Positions 13,020 to 19,620 of a stretch of 26,556 nt of DNA are shown in pieces; position 1 is the stretch's first letter; the number at the start of each line of letters is the position of its first letter. Source of the stretch: CAZMCC01 sp964564695 (GTDB taxonomy: Bacteria; Planctomycetota; Phycisphaerae; Phycisphaerales; UBA1924). Position numbers and translations under genes: made by a program. The notes under the pieces are model-generated. The model had not been told where the DNA came from. It worked only from the letters and a program-made list of their open reading frames with translations, and ran no database searches. The stretch covers positions 1 to 26,556 of the forward strand of contig CAZMCC010000050.1 in assembly GCA_964564695.1 (NCBI GenBank). The letters run 5' to 3'.

Positions 13020-14159
13020 ATGAAGACGAGGACGATGGTGTCGGCGGCTGCTCTGCTGCTCGCGGTCGGGGCGACCAGCGCACTCGGACAGGACAGCACG
13101 CGCCTGATCGACCCCAACAAGAAGTTCCACCGCCTGTTCGTGTCCGGCGACGGCGACAACGCGGACGAAAACAAGGCGATGACAACGGAGCGTGACCTGA
13201 TCAAGTCGCGCGTCACGGCGGCCGGGAACCAGGCCGCGGGGAGCACGGTCGCCACGCTGACGACGCCGACTGTGGACCAGTTCCGCGACGCCATCACGGC
13301 GGCGTTCGCGGGCGCGGGCGCGGGCGACGAGGTGACGATCTATTTCGGGGGGCACGGCGGGACGAAGCGGTTCGCGCGCGGCGACGAGGGCAACGAGCCC
13401 ACGGGGTTCAACCAGCACATCCGGCTCAAGCCCGACAACCGCGTGACGGACAACGAGTTCCGCACGATGATCGAGAACGCCCGCACGGCCGCGGGGCTGA
13501 GCGCGACCGACGTGACGGTCATGGCGATCTTCGACACCTGCTACGGCGGCGGGTTCACCGGCGGCGACTCGAACATCGGCGAGACGGGCCACATCACCGT
13601 GATCGGGTCGAAGACCGACTCGCCGTTCTCGACGCCCAAGAGCGGCGGTGGGTACTGGAAGAAGTCGATCACCGTCACGCTGTCGGAGTACGTCCAGGCG
13701 CACGCGGGGGAATCGGTGAGCGGGACCGACGTGAAGGCGGCGCTGAACGGGTTCAACCTCGGCCCGCCGCCGGCGCCGGCGTCCTCGCCCAAGACGGAGA
13801 AGTCGCGGTACGAGGGCGACGATGCGCTGACGGACCTCGTGGTCACGACCGACCTGGTGAACCCGCTGCTGTTCGAATTGTCGGGGAACACGTTCACACC
13901 GGGGAGCCTGGTTCAGCTGCTCTACTTCTCCGACGAAACTGGCCCGGACGGAATCCCGATCGGGGAGATGGTCGTGGACGGCTTCGGCGCGTTCGGCCCC
14001 GTCGATGTGCTGCTGCCATCGACTCCGTTGCCCAACGCGTTCTTCGGGGCGATCGACGACCTCGGGATGTATGACTGGGAAGTTGTGCCAGCGCCGGGGA
14101 CGGCGGTGGTGCTCGCCTTTGCCGGGGTTTTCTGCCTCGGACGGCGACGGCGCGGGTGA
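13020..14159 (+). CDS. Secreted caspase-like cysteine peptidase with PAP-CTERM-like tail
   Basis: A protein of 379 aa. The signal peptide is MKTRTMVSAAALLLAVGATSALG, cleaved about residue 23. The peptidase domain (about 35-215) has the clan CD dyad: His112 after a hydrophobic strand (TIYFGGHGG) and Cys174 in IFDTCYGGG. A Ser/Pro/Ala-rich linker (about 240-262) precedes a second, unrecognised domain (about 270-350), and the C-terminus is VVPAPG, a hydrophobic stretch (TAVVLAFAGVFCLG) and RRRRG, a sorting signal of the PEP-CTERM type. Bacterial caspase homologues (orthocaspases) usually cleave after basic residues and are often cytosolic; this one is predicted to be exported and then anchored or released by an exosortase-like enzyme. 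The ATG at 13020 has GGAGGA 5 nt upstream. The substrate is unknown. Confidence 0.88.
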   Translation: MKTRTMVSAAALLLAVGATSALGQDSTRLIDPNKKFHRLFVSGDGDNADENKAMTTERDLIKSRVTAAGNQAAGSTVATLTTPTVDQFRDAITAAFAGAGAGDEVTIYFGGHGGTKRFARGDEGNEPTGFNQHIRLKPDNRVTDNEFRTMIENARTAAGLSATDVTVMAIFDTCYGGGFTGGDSNIGETGHITVIGSKTDSPFSTPKSGGGYWKKSITVTLSEYVQAHAGESVSGTDVKAALNGFNLGPPPAPASSPKTEKSRYEGDDALTDLVVTTDLVNPLLFELSGNTFTPGSLVQLLYFSDETGPDGIPIGEMVVDGFGAFGPVDVLLPSTPLPNAFFGAIDDLGMYDWEVVPAPGTAVVLAFAGVFCLGRRRRG

Positions 14160-14160
14160 T

Positions 14161-14190
14161 TTGTCCGCGAAATTGGGTCGCGGCTACCAT
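14161..14190 (+). promoter_or_regulatory. Candidate promoter of the DUF1579 gene
   Basis: TTGTCC (14161-14166), 18 nt, then TACCAT (14185-14190). The predicted start near 14197 gives a leader of about 73 nt with GGAGAAG (14259-14265) before the ATG. Confidence 0.5.
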
Positions 14191-14269
14191 TTCCCGTCCC
14201 CGGGCGGAATTCCGGGGTGGGCTGAGCGCGATCGCTCGCCCGTGAACCAGCTCACCACGGAGAAGCATC

Positions 14270-14971
14270 ATGAAGCGGACGACCAGAATCGTGACCATGT
14301 GCCTGTCGGCGGGGATCGCGGCGAGCCTGGCGCTGGGGATCGCGGCTGCGCAGCAGGACAAGAGCAAGCCGGCGCAGCCGGCGTCGACCCCGGCGGCCAA
14401 ACCCGGCGACAAGCCCGCGGCCAAGCCGGCCGCGGCCCCGCACGAGATGGGAATGTCGCCCGAAGATCAGAAGGCGATGGAAGAGGCCGCCAAGCCGGGC
14501 CCGATGCATGCGATGCTGAACAAGTCGGTCGGCACGTGGAAGGCCCAGTGCTCGATGTGGATGGCGCCCGACGCCGAGCCCATCACGAGCGAGAGCACGA
14601 TGACGTGCGCGTCGATCATGGGCGGCCTGTTCACGCAGTGCCAGATGAGCGGCGAGGTCCCCGGCATGGGGACGATGTCCGGCATGGGCATCTATGGCTA
14701 TGACAACGTGGCCAAGAAGTTCCAGGCGACGTGGGTGATGAGCTGCGGCTCGGGCATGATGACCGGCACGGGCGAGCTGCAGTCCGACGGCAGCACCATC
14801 AACTGGACCTACAACCACACCTGCCCGGTCCGGAAGAAGGCGTGCACGATGCGCGAGGTCGAGAAGATCACCGGGCCGGACACGAAGACTATCACCACCT
14901 ACATGGAGGATCCGGCGAGCGGCAAGGAATACAAGGCGATGGAGATGACCCTCACCCGCCAGAAGAAGTGA
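14270..14971 (+). CDS. Exported DUF1579 family protein
   Basis: A protein of 233 aa. A signal peptide (about 1-26, ending LALGIAAA) is followed by a Lys/Pro/Ala linker (about 30-58) that probably spans the cell envelope matrix. The C-terminal domain (about 75-233) has the DUF1579 pattern: SVGTWKAQCSMWM at the start, paired beta strands, GIYGYDNVAKKFQATWV and the end MEMTLTRQKK. DUF1579 domains are predicted beta-barrel, lipocalin-like folds without a known activity. The protein is unusually Met-rich (GMSPEDQ, MHAML, MSGEVPGMGTMSGMG) and has several Cys, which might bind metal, though this is only a suggestion. GGAGAAG lies 4 nt before the ATG. An intrinsic terminator follows, so the gene is monocistronic. 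Confidence 0.88.
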   Translation: MKRTTRIVTMCLSAGIAASLALGIAAAQQDKSKPAQPASTPAAKPGDKPAAKPAAAPHEMGMSPEDQKAMEEAAKPGPMHAMLNKSVGTWKAQCSMWMAPDAEPITSESTMTCASIMGGLFTQCQMSGEVPGMGTMSGMGIYGYDNVAKKFQATWVMSCGSGMMTGTGELQSDGSTINWTYNHTCPVRKKACTMREVEKITGPDTKTITTYMEDPASGKEYKAMEMTLTRQKK

Positions 14972-15006
14972 GCGGCTGACGCTGACGATCGAGTGAATCG
15001 AACCGA

Positions 15007-15036
15007 GAGCCCCGCCCTTGCCGGCGGGGCTCTTGT
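15007..15036 (+). terminator. Intrinsic terminator after DUF1579 gene
   Basis: A perfect 10-bp stem, GAGCCCCGCC (15007-15016) and GGCGGGGCTC (15023-15032), with loop CTTGCC and a short TTGT tail, 36 nt after the stop codon. Confidence 0.8.
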
Positions 15037-15065
15037 CATGGCGGAGATGGCTTGGGGAAAGGAAC

Positions 15066-15221
15066 GTACGCGGAGGACGCGGAGTAGCGCGGAGGAACGC
15101 GGAGAAATACAAGAAGAACTGGCCCAACACGGGGACACGGCGCCGGTCGCTTGTTCACGCCCTTGTCCGCACTCCGACTTCTTCTCCGCGTTCCTCCGCG
15201 CTCTCCGCGTCCTCCGCGTAC
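15066..15221. repeat. GCGGAG-type long inverted repeat R3, copy 2
   Basis: The left arm (15066-15106) is an array of GCGGAG units beginning GTACGCGGAGGACGCGGAG. The right arm (15182-15221) is its near-perfect reverse complement, beginning TTCTCCGCGTTCCTCCGCG. The 75-nt loop is unlike that of copy 1. It lies between the DUF1579 gene and the convergent metalloprotease gene. Confidence 0.9.
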
Positions 15222-15236
15222 CGCTCTGAATCCGCC

Positions 15237-16745
15237 TCATTCCGCCGGAACGAGGCGGAGCTTGCCGGTCATGTGCTCGCGCCCGCGCCGGTAGTCGATC
15301 TCGACCTCGTCGCCGGGCTTGAAGTCGGCGAGCACGCGGACGAGCTCGGCGAGCTCCTGGACCGGGGCGCCCGCGACCGACGTGATGACGTCGCCCTTCT
15401 TGAGGCCGGCGGGGAGCGACTTGCCCGCGAGCATGTCGGCGGGACGACGCCGGTCGGGGACGTAGCTCGACGTGACCTGCAGCCCATCACCGGAGGCGGC
15501 CTCAACCTCGAACGGGAGCCAGGCGTCGCCCGGGCCGGGGAACTCGGGGGCGGTGTCGATGAGACGGACCCAGGCGCGGAAGTCGCGTTCCACTTTCTTG
15601 AGTGGCGATTTGAACGCGCCCTCAAGGGCCTTGCGCCCGCTGGGGTCGGCGGCGTAGCCGAACTCGGCGTCGGTGGTGTACAGCCGGTAGAAGTCCTTGA
15701 GCTTGCCGTGGTCGAGCAGGAACATGAAGACGCTGCGGGCCTGGGCGTAGTTGGCGAGCGGGCGGTTGCCGACGAACTTCGGCTGGCTCGTGACCATGAG
15801 CGTGTCCCACGGCGTGAGCGAACCGGCGTTGTCGAGGCGCTTGACCATGTTCGTGCGCCAGCTGGGGATGGCGCGGAAGGTGCCGTCGGGCTTGGCGACG
15901 ACGTCCTCGGGGAGCGAGCACAGGCCCTCCATGATCCAGGCCGGGTGCATCTGCCCGAGGCGGCGCATGTGGCGCCAGTGGAGCACGTGCCAGAACTCGT
16001 GGCGGAGCGTGGCGCCCAGGTCCATCGCGACGAGGGTCTTCTCGTCGTCGGCGTACGACCCGCCGATCTGCTGCCACGCGGCCCCGAACCGCTTCACGGC
16101 CCAGATCGCGTAGTCGTTGCGGTTGGGCAGGATCACGACGACCCACGGCGTGCGCCCGTCGAACTGCTCGGGGAGCGTGGGGTCGACGCACGTGCGCCAC
16201 CACGTGACGAGCGTTTCGACGTTGGTGCGGACGCGGGTGAGGGTGGTGAGGTCGTAGGCCGCGGCGAACTGGAGGCGGAGCTTGGGATCGTCGGCGAAGC
16301 GGTAGTCGGCGGTGAAGGTCTTCTTGAGGGCCTCGACGTTCTCGAGGCGTCGGGCCTCGAGGATCTCGTCCCAGGCGCCGACGATGGCCTTGAACTGCGG
16401 CGTGTCGCGGAGAATGAAGAGGTTGGGGTCGTGCTGGAGCTGGGTGAGGTCGCTGAAGCCGAGCGCGATGGCTTCTTTGAGCGAGTCGATGGCCGCGTCC
16501 TGACGCTTGGTCATCGAGAGCACGCACGCGAGGTTGTAGTGGTGGACGAAGTTGGAGGGCTCGAGGTCGATGAGCTCGCGGAGCGCGGCCTCGGCCTGGT
16601 CGAGGCGGCCCTTGCTGAAGGCGTCGTCCCAGCGGACGTCGGCCTGGCGGATCTTGTCGCGGCGCGAGGGCGTCTGGTCGCCGTTCTCGGCGGGGGGGGC
16701 GAGGGCGAGGAGGAAGGAAGTCAGGATTGCCAAGAGGGCGGGCAT
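15237..16745 (-). CDS. Exported TPR-gluzincin-PDZ metalloprotease
   Basis: A protein of 502 aa from the ATG at 16745. The N-terminus (MPALLAILTSFLLALAPP) is a signal peptide. Residues about 30-100 form tetratricopeptide-type helices (LEPSNFVHHYNLACVLSM). The catalytic domain contains HEFWH (His249, Glu250, His253), a HExxH zinc site, and Glu273 in IMEGL, a likely third ligand as in gluzincins of the peptidase MA clan. The C-terminus (about 425-495) is a PDZ domain (LPAGLKKGDVITSVAG). This is a periplasmic or outer-surface zinc protease whose PDZ probably recognises substrate C-termini. The frame is open to 16991, but that extension is the REP-containing region and is rejected. A GTG at 16763 is an alternative start. 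No operon partner is present. Confidence 0.85.
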   Translation of the reverse strand: MPALLAILTSFLLALAPPAENGDQTPSRRDKIRQADVRWDDAFSKGRLDQAEAALRELIDLEPSNFVHHYNLACVLSMTKRQDAAIDSLKEAIALGFSDLTQLQHDPNLFILRDTPQFKAIVGAWDEILEARRLENVEALKKTFTADYRFADDPKLRLQFAAAYDLTTLTRVRTNVETLVTWWRTCVDPTLPEQFDGRTPWVVVILPNRNDYAIWAVKRFGAAWQQIGGSYADDEKTLVAMDLGATLRHEFWHVLHWRHMRRLGQMHPAWIMEGLCSLPEDVVAKPDGTFRAIPSWRTNMVKRLDNAGSLTPWDTLMVTSQPKFVGNRPLANYAQARSVFMFLLDHGKLKDFYRLYTTDAEFGYAADPSGRKALEGAFKSPLKKVERDFRAWVRLIDTAPEFPGPGDAWLPFEVEAASGDGLQVTSSYVPDRRRPADMLAGKSLPAGLKKGDVITSVAGAPVQELAELVRVLADFKPGDEVEIDYRRGREHMTGKLRLVPAE

Positions 16746-16827
16746 GCGATGAATGGTTCGCACGCCGGGACGCGCCGGGTGCGGGGGGCAGGCAGGGAAT
16801 TGGGCTTTCGGCCGTGGGTTGGGAGCC

Positions 16828-16865
16828 TGATCCGTGCCACCGAGATCGGCTTTGCGATCTCGGTG
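16828..16865. repeat. REP element R6, copy 1 (upstream of RAYT)
   Basis: 38 nt, TGATCCGTGCCACCGAGATC then GGCTTTGC then GATCTCGGTG, forming the stem CACCGAGATC/GATCTCGGTG. It is identical in reverse complement to copy 3 at 17581-17618. It pairs with copy 2, 24 nt away in inverted orientation, as a BIME. Confidence 0.95.
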
Positions 16866-16889
16866 CTCTTGGTGTTGAATGACTCGGAA

Positions 16890-16927
16890 CACCAAGATCG
16901 CAAAGCCGATCTTGGTGGCACGGATCA
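16890..16927. repeat. REP element R6, copy 2 (inverted partner)
   Basis: 38 nt, inverse of copy 1 with two changes that sit opposite one another in the stem (CAAGATC/GATCTTG instead of CGAGATC/GATCTCG), so base pairing is kept. It ends 8 nt before the -35 box of the RAYT promoter. Confidence 0.95.
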
Positions 16928-16935
16928 AGGCCCTC

Positions 16936-16964
16936 TTGTCCGGCGCCGTGCTGTTCGGTAGTCT
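16936..16964 (+). promoter_or_regulatory. Promoter of leaderless RAYT gene
   Basis: TTGTCC (16936-16941), exactly 17 nt, TAGTCT (16959-16964), then 6 nt to the ATG at 16971. The transcription start should coincide with the A of ATG. The same TAGTCT at the same distance precedes the ArsR gene. Confidence 0.6.
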
Positions 16965-16970
16965 GGCGGG

Positions 16971-17564
16971 ATGGCTGAAGTCCCCGCGCAACCCATCCGC
17001 AAGCGCATGCGACGAGCGGAGGTGCCCGGATCGGTGCGGTTCGTCACGCTTTCTTGCTACCGGCAGTTACCTCTCCTCGGGCGTGCGGTCATTCGCGACG
17101 CGTTCGTCGTAGAGAAGCTTGTTGTCGCCAGGAAGGAACATGGGTTCGAGCTGTTCGCCTGGGTTGTCATGCCCGAACATGCCCATGTGCTTGTGCGCCC
17201 GCGGGCCGGTGAATTGCTGGAGGATGCGCTGCGATCGATCAAGACATCGGCGGGCAAGCATGTGATCAGGCGGTGGCGGGATCTGCGTGCCCCTATTCTG
17301 CCGAAAATCACCACTGGTCGGGGCAGGTACCGATTCTGGCAGAAGGGCGGCGGGTTCGATCGGAATGTTCGCAGTGAAGCGGAGTTCTGCCGCGAAGTGC
17401 GGTACATTCATCGCAACCCCGTGGAGCGGGAGTTGGTGGGGTCGGCCGAAGAGTGGAAGTGGTCGAGTGTGCGGTGGTGGATGAGGTTGCGCCAGGGAGA
17501 GGTCGAGTGCGATCCGCCGCCGGGGGACCCGAGGAAGTGGGAGGGCTGGTTGGGGTATTGGTGA
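16971..17564 (+). CDS. REP-associated tyrosine transposase (RAYT, TnpA-REP)
   Basis: A Y1-type HUH endonuclease of 197 aa, related to IS200/IS605 TnpA. The N-terminal RFVTLSCYRQLPLL is the usual opening strand. The HUH pair is His70 and His72 in MPEHAHVLVRP, and the catalytic Tyr is Tyr145 in REVRYIHRNPVERELV. RFWQKGGGFDRNV and the C-terminal WKWSSVRWW also match the family. RAYTs nick and rejoin single-stranded REP hairpins and are thought to have spread REP sequences, while usually being single-copy and non-mobile. The gene is bracketed by three copies of REP R6: two inverted copies upstream and one 17 nt after the stop. This is the classic REPtron arrangement. All catalytic residues are intact. 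The ATG at 16971 is set by a promoter 6 nt upstream, and no Shine-Dalgarno is present. Confidence 0.95.
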   Translation: MAEVPAQPIRKRMRRAEVPGSVRFVTLSCYRQLPLLGRAVIRDAFVVEKLVVARKEHGFELFAWVVMPEHAHVLVRPRAGELLEDALRSIKTSAGKHVIRRWRDLRAPILPKITTGRGRYRFWQKGGGFDRNVRSEAEFCREVRYIHRNPVERELVGSAEEWKWSSVRWWMRLRQGEVECDPPPGDPRKWEGWLGYW

Positions 17565-17580
17565 AGCCGCAACGCCGGAG

Positions 17581-17618
17581 CACCGAGATCGCAAAGCCGA
17601 TCTCGGTGGCACGGATCA
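17581..17618. repeat. REP element R6, copy 3 (downstream of RAYT)
   Basis: Identical over 38 nt to the reverse complement of copy 1 (16828-16865). It lies between the RAYT stop and the end of the convergent fabG gene, with no inverted partner beside it. Confidence 0.95.
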
Positions 17619-17641
17619 GGGGGCACTGGACGTCGAGCAAC

Positions 17642-18403
17642 TCACAGCATCGTCATCCCGCCGTCGACGGCGATCGTCTGACCCGTGAGGAAGCCCGCCT
17701 CGTCGCTCGTGACGTACGCCACGGCGGCCGCGATGTCTTCGGGAGCGCCGAGGCGCTTGATGGCCATCAGCGTCGTGACTTTCTCTTTCACCTCGTCGGG
17801 GAGGTTGGCGGTCATGTCGGTGGTGATGAAGCCGGGGGCGATGACGTTGGCGGTGATGTTCTTGCCGCCGAGCTCGCGGGCGGTGGTCTTGGTGAGGCCG
17901 GTGAGGCCGGCCTTGGCGGCGGCGTAGTTGGCCTGGCCGGCGTTGCCGACGAGGCCGCTCGTGGACGCGATGTTGACGATGCGCCCGAACTTGTTCCGCA
18001 TCATGTGGCGGGCGGCGGAGCGGCTCGCGACGAAAGCGCTTGTGAGATTCGTGGTGATGACGGCGGACCAGTCCTCGTCGGACATGCGGAGCATGAGCCC
18101 GTCGCGGGTGATGCCGGCGTTGTTGACGAGGATGTCGAGGCGGCCGAAGTGCTCGGCGGCCTTGTCGACGGCGGCGGCGAGACCCGCGGAGTCGGCGACG
18201 TCGGCGGCGAAGACGGCGGCCTGACCGCCGGCGGCCTCGATGGCGGCTTTCACTTCGGCGAGCGGGCCTTCGGTGCGGGAGAGCAGGGCGACGCGCCGGC
18301 CGTCGGCGGCGAGGCGGAGCGCGATGGCACGGCCGATGCCGCGGCTGGCGCCGGTGACGAGGGCGACGCGGGCGGGAGTGGGTGTAGCGGCGGGGTCAGG
18401 CAC
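17642..18403 (-). CDS. fabG: 3-oxoacyl-[acyl-carrier-protein] reductase
   Basis: An NADPH-dependent reductase of 253 aa for the first reduction of each fatty-acid elongation cycle. It shows TGASRGIG (17-24), NNAG at 94-97, catalytic Ser147, Tyr160 and Lys164 (IASTSG, NYAAAKAG), and the FabG-specific NAGITRD and GFITTDM segments and the end FLTGQTIAVDGGM. Start is GTG at 18403, with GGAG about 9 nt upstream; this gives a 10-residue N-terminal extension before the Rossmann strand. fabD lies upstream on the same strand, but a lipoprotein gene is between them and no acyl-carrier protein gene follows; the RAYT region comes next. The fabD-fabG-acpP order usual in bacteria is therefore interrupted here. 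Confidence 0.95.
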   Translation of the reverse strand: MPDPAATPTPARVALVTGASRGIGRAIALRLAADGRRVALLSRTEGPLAEVKAAIEAAGGQAAVFAADVADSAGLAAAVDKAAEHFGRLDILVNNAGITRDGLMLRMSDEDWSAVITTNLTSAFVASRSAARHMMRNKFGRIVNIASTSGLVGNAGQANYAAAKAGLTGLTKTTARELGGKNITANVIAPGFITTDMTANLPDEVKEKVTTLMAIKRLGAPEDIAAAVAYVTSDEAGFLTGQTIAVDGGMTML

Positions 18404-18462
18404 TGCGGAACTCCAAGTGGTGAACGTGTGCCCGCCCCGGGTTGGTCACGAAACGAAGGCCG

Positions 18463-18536
18463 CCTCCCTCTCGTCGGCTCGGCGTTCAGCCGAGACGACG
18501 TGTCTCCCTCCGCGGTGCGCGGAGGGAGATCTTTCG
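18463..18536. repeat. Palindromic repeat family R7, copy 1 (tandem hairpins)
   Basis: Hairpin 1 contains TCGGCT...AGCCGA. Hairpin 2 is a 10-bp stem CTCCCTCCGC/GCGGAGGGAG with loop GGTGC, followed by ATCTTT. The same layout with changed stems is seen at 21777-21845. It lies just 3' of the minus-strand lipoprotein gene and upstream of fabG. Hairpin 2 could act as a weak terminator, but no T run follows it on the minus strand. Confidence 0.75.
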
Positions 18537-18537
18537 A

Positions 18538-19620
18538 TCAACCGCCGCCGGGGATGGTGATGGGGCCGCCGGGGGTGTTCTTGCGGTTGGGGTCGCGCGG
18601 GGCTGGGTCGTTGCCGGGCTGGTTGGTCATGCCGCCGGGCTCGTCGGGCTTCTTGGGGGTTTCGCCTTCGCCCTCTGGCGCAGGGGCGTCGGCGGAGGCG
18701 GCCTTGCTGGCGCCGAAGGCCGCGAGGCCGATCGAGTCGAAATCGCTGGCGCGGCGCTTGGTGACCCCGGCGGTGGGGGCATTGCCGAAGTGCACGGCTT
18801 CGGACTGGTCGCCGATACCCCAACCCAGGAGGAAGGCGCCCTTGTCGTCCTGCACGGCGATGACGACGACACGGGAGAAGTGCATCCCCGCGCCGGCGTT
18901 CTCTGCTCCCATCGATTCCGCAATCGCGCTCGACGCGCTGGTTGCCGCGTCCTGGATCTTCTTCGCCAGAGCGGCGTCGAGACCGGCGTCTTCCAGTGAC
19001 TTGGCGATATTCCCGACAGTCTCGGGAGTCGCGTCGGTGCCCAGGGTTCGCAGGGCCTCAATGACGGCCGGCATCTTGTCCGCCGGAACCTCCTTGAGGG
19101 CGTCGGCGACGGGGCCTGCCATCAGCTTGGCGCCAATCGCATTGATATCGAGCTCGGGCGTGAAGGCGTCGCCCGCATCCCCGACATACACCACGCGCAC
19201 GGCCTCGATGCCCGCGGTCGACTCCGCCCACTCGCCCGAGGCGTCGAGCGTGTTGAGGACGTTGACGGCGCCCTTGTCGAGCACGGTCTTGAGCTTGCTC
19301 GCGTCGCCGCGGGCGAAGCCGTCGGCCAGCGCGATGACGGCGCGGGCGAGGTTCTCGTCGGTGAACTTGACGTTGTCGGCGAAGGTGACGCGCGCGTCGG
19401 CCTTGGCGTCCTGCAGCAGCGCCTGGATGGAGATCTCCGGGGGCGGCGGCGGCGGGGGCGGAGGCGGGGCCTTCTTCGGCGGCGGGGGCGGCGGGGGCTC
19501 TTCGCCGCAGCCCGAGAGCGCGGCGGTCGCGAGCAGGCCCGCGGCGAGCGTGATCGCCAGGGGGAGGCGGAGCAGGGAGTGCTTACGGCTGCTGGGGCTG
19601 GGGGGGGACAGCGGGTTCAT
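18538..19620 (-). CDS. Lipoprotein of unknown function between fabD and fabG
   Basis: A protein of 360 aa. The N-terminus ends in a lipobox (ALSGC, Cys near residue 38), followed by Pro-rich runs (EEPPPPPPPKKAPPPPPPPPPP) that probably span the envelope. The central domain (about 62-280) is Ala-rich and alternates helices (ARAVIALADGFARGDASKLKTVL) with strands (AVRVVYVGD, FSRVVVIAVQD). The C-terminus is a disordered Pro/Gly/Glu tail (PGNDPAPRDPNRKNTPGGP). I do not recognise the fold. The start at 19620 overlaps the end of fabD by 38 nt and has AAGGTGGAG 6 nt upstream, implying translational coupling with fabD. Its position inside a fatty-acid synthesis operon does not by itself indicate a role in lipid metabolism. 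Confidence 0.82.
   Translation of the reverse strand: MNPLSPPSPSSRKHSLLRLPLAITLAAGLLATAALSGCGEEPPPPPPPKKAPPPPPPPPPPEISIQALLQDAKADARVTFADNVKFTDENLARAVIALADGFARGDASKLKTVLDKGAVNVLNTLDASGEWAESTAGIEAVRVVYVGDAGDAFTPELDINAIGAKLMAGPVADALKEVPADKMPAVIEALRTLGTDATPETVGNIAKSLEDAGLDAALAKKIQDAATSASSAIAESMGAENAGAGMHFSRVVVIAVQDDKGAFLLGWGIGDQSEAVHFGNAPTAGVTKRRASDFDSIGLAAFGASKAASADAPAPEGEGETPKKPDEPGGMTNQPGNDPAPRDPNRKNTPGGPITIPGGG

Noticed and set aside
15018..16961. Open frame of 647 codons on the plus strand
   Set aside because: Antisense to the TPR-gluzincin-PDZ gene and passing through repeats R3 and R6; no motif supports it.
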